The notes: a model not told the origin generated them from the sequence alone. A DNA stretch of 64,000 bases from Paludibacter sp. 47-17 (GCA_001898935.1 MKVT01000018.1:1-64000); one strand, 5' to 3'; shown: positions 1-9,197, counted from the first letter of the stretch. Numbers and translations are program-made.

Positions 1-102
1 TATAAGGACAGCACATATATTAAAAACCTGACTTTCGTCAAAAAACACGGAATAGTCAATATAGAGTTTCGCGATGGGTATAAACTGGAATTAATACCCT
101 GA
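1..102 (+). CDS. C-terminal fragment of an unknown protein
   Basis: An open frame enters from the left edge and ends at a TGA at 100-102, giving about 33 residues rich in Lys, Ile and Val and ending in KLELIP. The start lies outside the window. No domain can be recognised from so short a tail, so no function is assigned. It converges on the metalloprotease gene on the other strand; the 169-base gap between them contains a 9-bp inverted repeat and no convincing gene. Confidence 0.5.
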   Translation, partial: YKDSTYIKNLTFVKKHGIVNIEFRDGYKLELIP

Positions 103-194
103 AACTTTTTATTAATGATGTCATCCAGAATTATAGCATGAGTCTGGTTTCGACATGCATCCCAAAGGGTATGACAAGCGACTATATCATTGCA

Positions 195-232
195 AATCAG
201 GGCCTACCGAACAATCTCAATAAGCCCTGATT
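195..232. terminator. possible bidirectional terminator hairpin
   Basis: AATCAGGGC at 195-203 is the exact reverse complement of 224-232, with a 20-base loop. It sits between two convergent genes, where a shared terminator is expected. The flanking T-runs are weak on both sides and the loop is long, so the call is tentative. Confidence 0.35.
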
Positions 233-271
233 AGCACCTGTTTATTTCCGTTCCCGGGGAAGTCTCTTGGA

Positions 272-2785
272 TTATTTCGAACCTTTCAGCACCTCCTCGA
301 TTACCGCCGCCAGATCCTGATAATGCGCTCTGCTGATGCCTGTGGCTGTTAGCGATGCTCCAATCAAATCGGTACGTAAGGTGGTGAGTTGGGCGCGCGC
401 TATTGCAGTAGCATCCGAAAGGGTAACCGCCGCACGAACCACCGGAATTGCATTCATGTTTGTGCCGTTCAGAACCGTGATCAGGGCATTTACATAGTTT
501 TTTTGCAAATTACGACGGTATATATCCACGGCTTTTCCCGAACTCAACTCTGCAAACACACTCTTTTTGAGATCCGACATCAGCTGAAGTGCCGTATAAG
601 CCTCCCTGCCGTTCAGCATTTCGTTGTGGACGAGCTTATCGAATGTAGCACGGCTAATCACCCGATTTAAAATTCCCCGCTGAACCGCATCGATGCTTGC
701 CGCAGGATTCACACCTGCCTTTTCGATCAACTCGCGGTTCACCAACCACATTGGCGTTGTAAACAGCTGTTTATCGAGAAACTGAACCGCTTCTTTCTGA
801 ATCGAAGCAGGCACATGCTCGCTCACCGGTCCTTCTTCTTCCACCTTTTTGGGAGTGGTATAGATTCCCGCAATATTCTTGGCCGCATGTCCCATGTAAC
901 GATTGAACTGTCCTACCACTTCGCCATACATTTCGCGGGCATTGGCGTAATCTTTATGGGCTTCACGCGTCCATTCCAACAAATTGGGCACGATACGCTG
1001 CAGGTTTTTGATTCCGTACGCTCCGGCCTTCATCGCATTATCGCCCAAATCCTCGTTCTGATTACGCGGGTCGTGGGGATCGGTTTCCGTTCCAAAGGCA
1101 TAGCGCGGGTCCTCTTTCAGTTTACCCATGATCCACTCGTTCATAAACGGAACCTCATCGGCCGCCGTCTTAAACTGAGGCATGTACTTATAGCCCCATT
1201 CAATCGACCAGCGATCGTAAATGCCGATTTCAGGAATAATACCCGTTACAGGAACCGAATCACCCGGTTGCGCCACATAATTGAACCGGGCATAATCCAT
1301 CATCGAAGGAGCATGGTTGTTTTCGGCCAGCCACTTGCGATCGCGTAACTTCTCGACCGGAACCGTAGCCGACGAACCAAAATTATGCCGCAATCCCAGG
1401 GTGTGTCCCACTTCATGCGACGATACAAACCGGATCAGGCGTCCCATCAACTCATCGTCGAACTGCATGGAACGGGCACGCGGGTCGTACGGACTGGTCT
1501 GAATAAAATACCAATGGTGCAACAGGCTCATTACATTATGATACCAATTGATATGCGACTCCAGGATTTCGCCGCTACGGGGATCATGAACGTGTGGTCC
1601 GCTGGCATTGGGCACCGTCGACGGTTTATACACTATAGCCGAATGCAAGGCCGACTCGAGCGACCACGACGAATCGTTGGGAGCCTCGAGCGCATAAATT
1701 GCATTCTTAAAGCCGGCTTGCTCAAATGCTTTTTGCCAGTCATTAACCCCTTGAATCAGGTAGGGAACCCATTTCTTGGGAGTAGTAGGATCGATATAAT
1801 ACACAATTGGCTTTTTCGGCTCCACCAATTCGCCCTTCAGGTATTTCTCCACATCTTCTTCTTTCGGCTCCAAACGCCAGCGCGTAATCATGGCCACCTG
1901 CTCCACGCCCTGCGGATTCTTATCGAAATCGGTATAGCGGGTTGTAAAATAACCTACACGGGGATCGTAGTACCGGGGCTTCATGGGCACCTTCGGCAAC
2001 AATATAATCGATGAATTGAGCTCGAAAGTCGACGGATCACCCGCCGTTTCGCCCGGGTTAGCCGGACGGCTGCTAAACGTTTTTACCGTACGGATCTCCA
2101 CATTCCGGGCAAAAGCCTTCACTCCGTCAATAAACGAACGATCGGGCAGTTGATTACCAATGGCCAGTTCCTTCTTGTAACGGTCGTTGAAATACAGCAC
2201 GGTATTTTCGCTCTTTATAAAATCGGTTACATCGATAACCACCGATTTTTTACCCGAAACCGTATCTTTTTTGTAAGCCTTCACTTCGAACATTCCCATG
2301 ATCGATTGTACATTCGAATTCAGCACCGACAGGTACATTCCTGTCGAATCGGCCGAACGTTCGCGGTACGAGACGGTTCGCATCAGCACCTTGTCGTCTT
2401 TCCCCAGCTCAAAACGGATCACATTTTCGCCGATCTGATCGCCGGCATAACCAATAAAACCACGGCGGGCCATCACCGGAGCTTTTCCGATACGGTTTAC
2501 CACCAGTAAATCGGCATTCAATACCGAATCGGGGATTTCGAAAAAGTACGATTGATCGACCTGGTGTACACTGATGAAACCTGCCGAGGAAACAGCCTTG
2601 GCCGTAATCACCTGATTGAATGGCTTAGGCCCTTTTGCAGGAGGAGCCGCCGGTTTCGGAGCCGGCTTTTCGACCACCGCTTCTTTCTTTACTTTCTTCT
2701 TGAAAATGGATTTAATCCCGTCGTTGTTACCGGATACGGGCATAATCATACACCCTGCCAGTAGTAAAATGTACAGCTTTCTCAT
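272..2785 (-). CDS. zinc-dependent metalloprotease lipoprotein (DUF5117/DUF5118-type)
   Basis: This encodes an 837-residue secreted lipoprotein with a metzincin-like zinc site, HEVGHTLGLRH, with ligand histidines at 457, 461 and 467 and the catalytic Glu at 458. The N-terminus is a lipoprotein signal with lipobox LAGC (Cys12), so the enzyme is probably anchored in the envelope and acts outside the cytoplasm. A Lys/Pro/Ala-rich linker follows at residues 28-55. Length and the following NFGSS match the Bacteroidetes family carrying DUF5117 and DUF4953 domains. Substrate is unknown for the family. A TAnnTTTG promoter lies about 30 bases upstream. It is monocistronic as far as can be seen. Confidence 0.85.
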   Translation of the reverse strand: MRKLYILLLAGCMIMPVSGNNDGIKSIFKKKVKKEAVVEKPAPKPAAPPAKGPKPFNQVITAKAVSSAGFISVHQVDQSYFFEIPDSVLNADLLVVNRIGKAPVMARRGFIGYAGDQIGENVIRFELGKDDKVLMRTVSYRERSADSTGMYLSVLNSNVQSIMGMFEVKAYKKDTVSGKKSVVIDVTDFIKSENTVLYFNDRYKKELAIGNQLPDRSFIDGVKAFARNVEIRTVKTFSSRPANPGETAGDPSTFELNSSIILLPKVPMKPRYYDPRVGYFTTRYTDFDKNPQGVEQVAMITRWRLEPKEEDVEKYLKGELVEPKKPIVYYIDPTTPKKWVPYLIQGVNDWQKAFEQAGFKNAIYALEAPNDSSWSLESALHSAIVYKPSTVPNASGPHVHDPRSGEILESHINWYHNVMSLLHHWYFIQTSPYDPRARSMQFDDELMGRLIRFVSSHEVGHTLGLRHNFGSSATVPVEKLRDRKWLAENNHAPSMMDYARFNYVAQPGDSVPVTGIIPEIGIYDRWSIEWGYKYMPQFKTAADEVPFMNEWIMGKLKEDPRYAFGTETDPHDPRNQNEDLGDNAMKAGAYGIKNLQRIVPNLLEWTREAHKDYANAREMYGEVVGQFNRYMGHAAKNIAGIYTTPKKVEEEGPVSEHVPASIQKEAVQFLDKQLFTTPMWLVNRELIEKAGVNPAASIDAVQRGILNRVISRATFDKLVHNEMLNGREAYTALQLMSDLKKSVFAELSSGKAVDIYRRNLQKNYVNALITVLNGTNMNAIPVVRAAVTLSDATAIARAQLTTLRTDLIGASLTATGISRAHYQDLAAVIEEVLKGSK

Positions 2786-2815
2786 GTGAAAAATAAATGT
2801 TAATTTAGAAAGCTA

Positions 2816-2823
2816 CAAAGATA
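2816..2823 (-). promoter_or_regulatory. Bacteroidetes -7 promoter element for the metalloprotease
   Basis: The minus strand reads TATCTTTG, a match to TAnnTTTG, 31 bases before the metalloprotease ATG. No strong -33 TTTG is seen at the right spacing. Confidence 0.6.
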
Positions 2824-2834
2824 CATATTTATAA

Positions 2835-3944
2835 TCAAGCAAGAAATGCGGAGGCCGATTTAAATATTTTTAAAAACGACGCATCTACTTCTCTCCTTTT
2901 CTCCCCTCCGACAGGAAAAGGGTTTTCGTGCGTATAGTCGTAAGGCAGGTCGATCAATTCCACGATTTGTCCGGCCAGCTCATCCCCCAACGCCTTCTGT
3001 ACGCCTTCGTAGGGTATCACCTTATCGTTGACCAGCGAAATCCCTCTCACACGGTCCTTCATGGCCTGAAACAACTGCAATCGTTTCTCTTTCAGATTAC
3101 CCGGAGCAATCATACTGAAAAAAGTACGGGCCAGTTCGCTTCCGGCCGTGCGCTCGGCTTCCTCGAGCTTAAACTCCTGTAAATAATAGCGGTACAATCG
3201 TTCGTAGCTGGATGCATCCATGATACTGCGCGAACATCCGTACATGGAACTGAAAATCCCTCCGCCGCAAAACATAAACAATCGTGAATGCGTAAACAAT
3301 CCTCCCGGGTTGTTCAGAAATAAGATCTGAGCAAGGAAAGCACCGATCGAATAGGCAAACACATCGACGCTACTGCCCGAAGCAAACAACGGATGTTCCC
3401 CCTGTTGAATGGCCGTACACAATTGTTCGACATCGTGGAAACTTTGCCGGCCCGATGTAAAAAAACGGAGCGGACGGTCGCTTAACCGCTCGCTCAATGC
3501 AAGATTGGCAAAACTCAACGACCGGTCGTTACCGGTAAGTGACTTCCGGTGTTCGAGCAGGCTCTGCAAGATACGCGGATTCGACCAGGCCTGTGGCGAC
3601 CGGTTGACGTGATAGGCAATCGGGAAAAGGACGACGGCCTTACCGGTAGCCCGGCACAAATAGTCGGCCCATGGATAATACTTATTCCAGCTCCTTTCGT
3701 TCAATCCATGTAACAACAGAATTGCTTCCTGCTGGCTGTCTTTTTGAAGCGAATAAAACACCGGATAAGAAAACAGTTGATTTTCCTGGATGCTATCGCA
3801 GGCTACCACCGATCCTTCCGAATGCCGGCTCCCTTCCGTAAGGGTGCTACGAAAGCTGAAATGCTTTACCGCTACAGGCGATCCGGCTTGTGCCATCGCC
3901 GAAAGACCGCCTGCAAGCTGCTGATAACGTGAAGAATAGTCCAT
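2835..3944 (-). CDS. alpha/beta-hydrolase-like protein (possibly DUF6051)
   Basis: The 369-residue product looks like an alpha/beta hydrolase. A LLLHG oxyanion-type strand-turn is followed about 100 residues later by the nucleophile elbow AYSIG (Ser199), and a late histidine lies in THENPF (His339). The first position of the elbow is Ala, not Gly. The frame is open further upstream to 4037, but the ATG at 3944 begins a plausible globular N-terminus, so that start was chosen. There is no signal peptide, so it is probably cytoplasmic. It is divergent from the first LytTR gene. The substrate cannot be inferred, and the DUF6051 assignment is from memory of the family. Confidence 0.65.
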   Translation of the reverse strand: MDYSSRYQQLAGGLSAMAQAGSPVAVKHFSFRSTLTEGSRHSEGSVVACDSIQENQLFSYPVFYSLQKDSQQEAILLLHGLNERSWNKYYPWADYLCRATGKAVVLFPIAYHVNRSPQAWSNPRILQSLLEHRKSLTGNDRSLSFANLALSERLSDRPLRFFTSGRQSFHDVEQLCTAIQQGEHPLFASGSSVDVFAYSIGAFLAQILFLNNPGGLFTHSRLFMFCGGGIFSSMYGCSRSIMDASSYERLYRYYLQEFKLEEAERTAGSELARTFFSMIAPGNLKEKRLQLFQAMKDRVRGISLVNDKVIPYEGVQKALGDELAGQIVELIDLPYDYTHENPFPVGGEKRREVDASFLKIFKSASAFLA

Positions 3945-4092
3945 ATACTCTGTAATTTGACACAAAGGAAGTGCAGAATTTACACTCATACGAACAACAT
4001 GCTTACAAAGCTCGCCCCAAGGGACAAAGCCTTCCATAAAGGGGTAAAAAAACAGATAGCGGGGTGAAAAAAATGATTCGAAAAGTAAAATG

Positions 4093-4123
4093 TTGCAAAG
4101 ACCGGGATATTATTTTAACTTTG
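4093..4123 (+). promoter_or_regulatory. Bacteroidetes promoter for the first LytTR gene
   Basis: A TTG at 4093-4095 is followed after 20 bases by TAACTTTG at 4116-4123, matching the -33/-7 pattern. It lies 18 bases before the ATG at 4142. This rules out the longer frame starting at 4064, which would begin upstream of the promoter. Confidence 0.75.
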
Positions 4124-4141
4124 CACGTTCAAGTAAAAACA

Positions 4142-5005
4142 ATGGCAACAGAAAAAAATATTCCGGCGTACTTAGTCGAAAAAGACAATACCACTCACAT
4201 GATATTGTTTACGGCATTTTTTGCATTGCTGTTTATCAATTTATTCCAACCGTTCGGTTCGCGCAACTGGTATCCCAACATTACCGATTTCAAATATTTC
4301 TTTTTTTCGAGTCTGATTATACTCACCGGTATGCTCGTGGTGGTACTTAGCCGTGTCATCATGCACCGGTACAGCCGGCGGAACAACATCACGTATATAC
4401 GCTATGGTGCATGGATAGTGGCCGAAATTTTTGCTATGTCGCTGTTTTATGCCCTGTTTTCAAAATACGTTCCCGAAGGCAGCGAGAACCGCGACTTTAT
4501 GGAGATTCTCCAGCAAGCTATCTTCAATACCAGTCTGGTACTGTTACTTCCATACGGTATTTCGATGCTGTATTTTTCATGGAAAGAAAAAAGCAAGCTG
4601 CTCGAAGAGCACAAAGAACTGGCCGGCCCTCCCGAAATACCCCGCAAAAGGCGTATTGCATTTACGGACGAGAAAGGGGAAGTGAAAATCACCATCGAGC
4701 TGAATCACCTGGTATATATCGAATCGGCCGATAATTATGCGACCATCCATTACATCAACAAAGAACGGTTGTCGCGGTTTCCGATACGTAATTCCCTGAA
4801 ATACTTCGAGCAAAATCTGATTGAAGATACACCCCTTGTCAGATGCCACCGCTCTTACATCATCAATCTCGACAAAGTAAAAGTGCTTAAAAAAACAAAA
4901 GACGGCATCTTTATGGAGCTTGATCTGAATCAGTTGGCCGACATACCCGTATCCAAAACATATTACGACTCGGTGATGCAGAAATTTTCTCAATACTCGG
5001 TTTAG
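4142..5005 (+). CDS. membrane-anchored LytTR transcriptional regulator
   Basis: This encodes 287 residues. About four transmembrane helices occupy roughly residues 20-150, followed by a short linker and a C-terminal LytTR DNA-binding domain (about 175-285). The domain shows the typical core with IESADNYATIHY and the RCHRSYIINLDKV motif. There is no receiver domain, so it is not a classical response regulator; signal input probably comes through the membrane part. The start was set at ATG 4142 because a promoter lies directly in front. The patatin gene begins 3 bases after its stop, which suggests co-transcription. A second protein of the same design lies 0.85 kb downstream. Confidence 0.85.
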   Translation: MATEKNIPAYLVEKDNTTHMILFTAFFALLFINLFQPFGSRNWYPNITDFKYFFFSSLIILTGMLVVVLSRVIMHRYSRRNNITYIRYGAWIVAEIFAMSLFYALFSKYVPEGSENRDFMEILQQAIFNTSLVLLLPYGISMLYFSWKEKSKLLEEHKELAGPPEIPRKRRIAFTDEKGEVKITIELNHLVYIESADNYATIHYINKERLSRFPIRNSLKYFEQNLIEDTPLVRCHRSYIINLDKVKVLKKTKDGIFMELDLNQLADIPVSKTYYDSVMQKFSQYSV

Positions 5006-5008
5006 CAT

Positions 5009-5773
5009 ATGGAAAAAAAATATTCGATTGGGGTAGCCCTGAGCGGCGGAGGAATAAGAGGGCTCTGTCATGCCGGAGCATTACAGGCAATGGAGGAACT
5101 CAACATACGACCGAACCTGATTTCGGGAGTTAGTGCCGGAGCTATCGTGGGAGCTTTGTATGCCGACGGACATTCGCCTCAGGACATACTGAAAGCCTTT
5201 AAAAGTGTCAGTTTCCTGAAAATGACAAAGATTCTGGTTCCCGAAGGGGGCTTTTTCCACATGAACTCCTTTGAAAGGTACCTGGGGAAATTGCTAAATG
5301 CTAAAAATTTTGAAGATCTGAACATCCCGCTCCGGATAGTTGCCACCAATTTTGACGAAGGCCATTCCCAGGTATTCGGCGAGGGCAATCTGTTAAAACC
5401 CGTCATCGCTTCGAGCAGCATTCCCGTACTGTTCGTGCCCAAGAAAATAAAAAATCAGCATTTCGTCGATGGAGGCCTCATGAAAAATTTCCCGGTTTCT
5501 ACCATTCGCGACGAATGCGAAACGGTAATCGGAATTAATGCAAGCCCTCTTACCGCTCCCGAATATAAAATGAAAATTATGGACGTTGCCTTGCGCACCT
5601 ACCATTTTATGTTCAGATCCAACGTACTTGCCGACAAAGCGCTGTGCGATATCATCATCGAACCCGATCATATCTACGATTACAATCTATTTGAAACCGA
5701 CAAGGCCGACGAAATTTACGAATTAGGCTATCAGGCCGCGCTAAAGGTGTTAAAAGAACAGGGATTTAGTTGA
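5009..5773 (+). CDS. patatin-like phospholipase
   Basis: The 254-residue protein has the complete patatin signature. The glycine-rich oxyanion loop GGGIRG is at 13-18, the nucleophile elbow GVSAG has Ser42, and the second member of the Ser-Asp dyad is in VDGG (Asp154). These enzymes hydrolyse acyl esters of lipids. There is no signal peptide or extra transmembrane segment, so this is the short cytoplasmic or membrane-peripheral type. It follows the LytTR gene by 3 bases and precedes a second LytTR gene that has its own promoter. Confidence 0.9.
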   Translation: MEKKYSIGVALSGGGIRGLCHAGALQAMEELNIRPNLISGVSAGAIVGALYADGHSPQDILKAFKSVSFLKMTKILVPEGGFFHMNSFERYLGKLLNAKNFEDLNIPLRIVATNFDEGHSQVFGEGNLLKPVIASSSIPVLFVPKKIKNQHFVDGGLMKNFPVSTIRDECETVIGINASPLTAPEYKMKIMDVALRTYHFMFRSNVLADKALCDIIIEPDHIYDYNLFETDKADEIYELGYQAALKVLKEQGFS

Positions 5774-5799
5774 AAAAACGCCCGCTTTCACTGAGATGA

Positions 5800-5831
5800 T
5801 TTGACATATTAACTGAACTCTGTTACTTTTG
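5800..5831 (+). promoter_or_regulatory. Bacteroidetes promoter for the second LytTR gene
   Basis: TTTG at 5800-5803, a 20-base spacer and TACTTTTG at 5824-5831 form one of the best promoter matches in the window. The ATG follows at 5852. Confidence 0.75.
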
Positions 5832-5851
5832 TGTTTTCAAAAAAACATAAA

Positions 5852-6748
5852 ATGGAGGTTCACAAACCCGATATCGAACGCAACCGACTTGTTGAAGTCA
5901 TTGTAATTGCAGCAGTATGGATTGTTGTATTTACTATTCCGTTGTTTTCAAATCACCAAAACGGAACCTATCAATGGAGCGAAATTCATCACGACTGGTT
6001 GCAACTGGCCGTATTATTCCTGATTTATATCGGGAATATCGCTTTTATTATCCCCCGCTATCTTCACAAAAAACATTACCTGCACTACCTGGTCGTTTTA
6101 CTGGTTGCGTTGCCGCTGATTACCTGTATCGAACTTCAGCTCCACACCTTATTGAAACAGGAGCAGGTTGTCACAATGCCTTCGATGGATAAAGGAACCC
6201 CCATTGAGTTCTCGAGCGAAATGCCGGCGCCCGAGGGTTTCCGGTTGACCGAGAGGAAAAACTCAAAAAACAATTCGCCGGATTTCTGGACGCATTTACT
6301 CATTGCACTCCTGGTAACCGGAAGTGCTGCTGCGCATAAAATGCTGTCATACTGGATTCAGGAAGAAAAAACACGAAAGACAATCGAAAACAAATTAAAA
6401 AGGGAGCTTTCCGAACCTCAACCCGGTTTTATCATCGTCAAATCCGACTATAAATCGGTAAAGCTGATGTTCGACGATATCTTATACATTGAAAGTGCCA
6501 ACGAATATGTGAAAATATACCTTTCAGGGGGCGAAATGATAATGACGTTCATGCGCTTAAAAAACATGGAAAACGAATTACCCAAAGACAAATTCATGAG
6601 GGTGCAACGATCCTTCATCGTGAATCTTGAAAAAATAAAAGCAGTAGAAAAGAATAAAATATACATCGAACATAAAAAAACGATACCCATTGGAGAACAA
6701 TACAAAGTAAGTTTTCAGGAATTTCTAGGAAAACACTTTGTAAAATGA
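5852..6748 (+). CDS. membrane-anchored LytTR transcriptional regulator
   Basis: The 298-residue product has the same architecture as the gene at 4142. Four hydrophobic helices lie at about residues 15-35, 50-70, 78-95 and 150-165, with an acidic loop between the third and fourth, and a LytTR domain covers about 195-298 (IESANEYVKIYL, RVQRSFIVNLEKI). The GTG at 5831 is rejected as a start because it overlaps the -7 promoter element; ATG 5852 is used. The stop overlaps an ATG at 6745, but the next gene probably starts at 6787, leaving 38 bases. Co-transcription with the leucine-rich-repeat gene is likely, and that gene is a candidate target. Confidence 0.85.
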   Translation: MEVHKPDIERNRLVEVIVIAAVWIVVFTIPLFSNHQNGTYQWSEIHHDWLQLAVLFLIYIGNIAFIIPRYLHKKHYLHYLVVLLVALPLITCIELQLHTLLKQEQVVTMPSMDKGTPIEFSSEMPAPEGFRLTERKNSKNNSPDFWTHLLIALLVTGSAAAHKMLSYWIQEEKTRKTIENKLKRELSEPQPGFIIVKSDYKSVKLMFDDILYIESANEYVKIYLSGGEMIMTFMRLKNMENELPKDKFMRVQRSFIVNLEKIKAVEKNKIYIEHKKTIPIGEQYKVSFQEFLGKHFVK

Positions 6749-6786
6749 TAATGGAAATCACGTTATCGGTTTGCAAATCAACACAC

Positions 6787-8862
6787 ATGAAACAGATTCT
6801 GATGCTTTTTATGTTTTGCAGCACGGCGATGACCGGTGCACAAAACAACAAAACGGTGGAACCTTCGCAAGGAGGAACTCTTCACAGTTATTTCACCGCC
6901 CTCGAAAAGGAATCGGTCAGCACCCTAACGCTGAAAGGAAAAATTGACGCCCGCGATTTTGCATTTATGCGCGATGAACTCCCGATGCTCGCAACGCTCA
7001 ACCTGCAACTTGCAAGCATTACAGCCTATACGGGAACATCGGGGACTTCACCGGGCGAACAACGTACGTATCCCGCTAACGAAATACCGGCATACGCCTT
7101 TTATAATCCGGTACTGCAAACGTATAAACCGAGCCTTGAAACCGTAACCCTACCCGTTACTGCCAGCTCGATAGGTACGCAGGCATTTTACTTTTGCTGG
7201 AACCTGGGCCCGGTCAATCTACCCAATAACCTGAAAAAAATCGGCGATTACGCTTTTTATGGCTGTTACGCCCTGAGTTCGTTCTCGGTGCTGTCCTCAC
7301 ATACCCGTTTTTCGACCGATGCGAACGGGATACTGTACAACAAAAACAAGGATACCCTTTTTTTATGCCCGAATGCTAAAACCGGGACAATCGCATTGCC
7401 GGCCACGGTGCGGCATATCGAGCAATCGGCATTCGAAAACTGCTACAACCTTAGTGCCATCGCACTCCCCACATCGCTACAATCGACCGGCACCTATGCC
7501 TTTGCCAACTGTGCAGGGATCGCGGGAAATCTCCAGCTGCCGGCTTCGCTCACCAGCCTGGGCGATGGAACCTTTTATGGCTGTTACAACCTCACAGGTA
7601 CGATCTCCCTGCCGGCTTCATTAACTTCTATCGGAAGTTTTTGTTTTTTCGAAAGTTATTCGGTTCAGGCCTTCAATGTACACGCTTCGAACAGCCGTTT
7701 CAGTTCGATCGACGGAATGCTGTACAGCAAAAATGCCGATACGCTGTTTATCTGCCCTCCGGCGAAACCGGGAACTATCCAACTACCTTCGGGACTTAAA
7801 CTCATTGGCAGTCATGCGTTTTATGGTTGCAGCGAGCTTACCGGAACCCTTAGCATCCCTGCTGCTACCGATTATATAGGCTATTACGCCTTCAACGGCT
7901 GCAACGCGATACAAGCATACGAGGCTGCGGCGGGCAATAATTGGTTCAGCGCCGAAAACGGCATTTTACTCAGTAAAAACCGCGATCGGCTACTAGCTTG
8001 TCCAACCAGTTTTGCCGGCATCGTTACCCTCCCCGACGGCATTGTCAGCATCGATCCGGGCGCTTTCAGCAATTGCACTTCCATAAACGGGGCACTCGTG
8101 CTTCCGGCATCGTTGAGCTGGATTGGGGAATACGCGTTTTACAACTGCCCGGGTCTGGCCGGATTCGAAGCGCATGCCGACAACCCGTGGTTCTCCACCA
8201 TAGAGGGTGTTTTGCTCAATAAAGCCGGCGATACATTGTACATTTGTCCGTGGAGCATGCAGGGAGACTACAACCTTCCCTCCGGGATACGGCATATAGG
8301 TGCTGCTGCCTTCAGCGGATGTACCAATATTAGTTCGTTTAATTCCGGACCAGGGTTGAATTCGGTCGACTATGCGGCTTTTTCGGGTTGCGCCAACCTA
8401 CAATCGGTGACTCTGCCCGCCACAGTCAACCGCATCGGCAACAGCGCATTTTATGCTTGTAGCCGCTTGAACCGGTTTAGTATTGCACAGGCTCAACCAC
8501 CCCTTATCGGTTACTACACCTTCGAACTCGCTAATCAACCCGCCGCACAGCTCATTGTTCCTACCGGCTCCATGCAGAACTACCGTAGCGCACCCTATTG
8601 GAAAAACTTCGCGACTATTTCGGAACAAACATTCAACACCCACCTCGGCGCAACCCCAACCAACACACTGAAAATCAGATCCTTTCACAACAACCTGCAC
8701 ATTAGCGGACTGACGACCGGCAATGCGCTCGAAATACGTACCACCGACGGCCGGCTACTCCTCAGGCGCGATCCTTCGGCATCCGAACTGCAGCTACCTT
8801 TTCAGGCGAAAGGAATTTTTATCGTAACAAACGGACAAAACAGCCGGAAAATAGTTCTGTAA
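6787..8862 (+). CDS. BspA-like leucine-rich repeat surface protein with putative T9SS tail
   Basis: This encodes 691 residues. A signal peptide (residues 1-19, ending near MTGA) is followed by about ten BspA/LRR_5-type repeats of the form LPxxLxxIGxxAFxxC. Longer modules alternate with these: FS..dGiLyskn.DtLficP, followed by a new repeat. The last 65 residues are a beta-rich domain ending in KIVL, resembling a type A C-terminal sorting domain of the type IX secretion system. The protein is therefore probably exported across the outer membrane and attached at the surface or released. BspA-like proteins often bind host or matrix ligands, but no ligand can be named here. Start 6787 was chosen because it gives a clean signal peptide. 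Confidence 0.85.
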   Translation: MKQILMLFMFCSTAMTGAQNNKTVEPSQGGTLHSYFTALEKESVSTLTLKGKIDARDFAFMRDELPMLATLNLQLASITAYTGTSGTSPGEQRTYPANEIPAYAFYNPVLQTYKPSLETVTLPVTASSIGTQAFYFCWNLGPVNLPNNLKKIGDYAFYGCYALSSFSVLSSHTRFSTDANGILYNKNKDTLFLCPNAKTGTIALPATVRHIEQSAFENCYNLSAIALPTSLQSTGTYAFANCAGIAGNLQLPASLTSLGDGTFYGCYNLTGTISLPASLTSIGSFCFFESYSVQAFNVHASNSRFSSIDGMLYSKNADTLFICPPAKPGTIQLPSGLKLIGSHAFYGCSELTGTLSIPAATDYIGYYAFNGCNAIQAYEAAAGNNWFSAENGILLSKNRDRLLACPTSFAGIVTLPDGIVSIDPGAFSNCTSINGALVLPASLSWIGEYAFYNCPGLAGFEAHADNPWFSTIEGVLLNKAGDTLYICPWSMQGDYNLPSGIRHIGAAAFSGCTNISSFNSGPGLNSVDYAAFSGCANLQSVTLPATVNRIGNSAFYACSRLNRFSIAQAQPPLIGYYTFELANQPAAQLIVPTGSMQNYRSAPYWKNFATISEQTFNTHLGATPTNTLKIRSFHNNLHISGLTTGNALEIRTTDGRLLLRRDPSASELQLPFQAKGIFIVTNGQNSRKIVL

Positions 8863-8905
8863 ATCCCCGTTTTATTGAGAAAAGGCTGGTATCTGCTGAA
8901 ATTTG

Positions 8906-8936
8906 TTGATTATCAGAATCACCCGCTATACATTTG
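8906..8936 (+). promoter_or_regulatory. promoter of the PqqD/ATP-grasp/decarboxylase operon
   Basis: TACATTTG at 8929-8936 matches TAnnTTTG, with TTG at 8906-8908 twenty bases upstream. The first gene of the operon starts at 8958. No second promoter is obvious before 15.6 kb. Confidence 0.7.
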
Positions 8937-8957
8937 TATCAAAAAAAAAACACCACC

Positions 8958-9197
8958 ATGCGAATACGTAAAAATATTGCCGTAAGTGAGGAGGGATTTT
9001 TATTCAATCCAACCACGGGTGATTCGTTTTCGACGAATAGCACCGGCGCTCTCATCATCCGATTGCTGAAACAGGACAAAACCCTGCCGGAAATCGCATC
9101 CGAACTGTGCGACGAATACGATGCCGACCGGCTGTTGGTAGAGCGCGACCTCGAAGAGTTTGCCTCGTTGCTGAAAGAATACAGTGTTCTGGATTAA
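8958..9197 (+). CDS. PqqD-like small protein (putative RiPP recognition element)
   Basis: The 79-residue protein fits the PqqD fold in length and pattern. An N-terminal beta segment (IAVSEEGFLFNPTTGDSF) is followed by a conserved Asn/Thr-Gly turn and three amphipathic helices with the typical helix-2 pattern KTLPEIASEL. PqqD-family proteins bind leader peptides of ribosomally made peptides and present them to a modifying enzyme. Others of this group sit beside kinases or ATP-grasp enzymes with no known peptide. It is the first gene of a tight operon, 12 bases before the ATP-grasp gene. Start ATG 8958 lies just after the promoter. A peptide partner is not visible as a separate gene. Confidence 0.75.
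   Translation: MRIRKNIAVSEEGFLFNPTTGDSFSTNSTGALIIRLLKQDKTLPEIASELCDEYDADRLLVERDLEEFASLLKEYSVLD

Noticed and set aside
138-230. Short open frame of about 30 codons in the first intergenic gap
   Set aside because: No promoter, no recognisable motif, and it overlaps the probable terminator hairpin between convergent genes.
4064-4141. Upstream extension of the first LytTR frame
   Set aside because: It begins before the -7 promoter element at 4116-4123 and is not hydrophobic or conserved-looking; ATG 4142 fits.
5831-5851. GTG start for the second LytTR gene
   Set aside because: The GTG overlaps the last base of the -7 element, so it cannot be in the transcript with a start downstream of it.
6787-8862. 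DNA repeats in the leucine-rich-repeat gene as a mobile or CRISPR-like array
   Set aside because: The periodicity is at protein level and the DNA units are diverged; there are no constant direct repeats with unique spacers.
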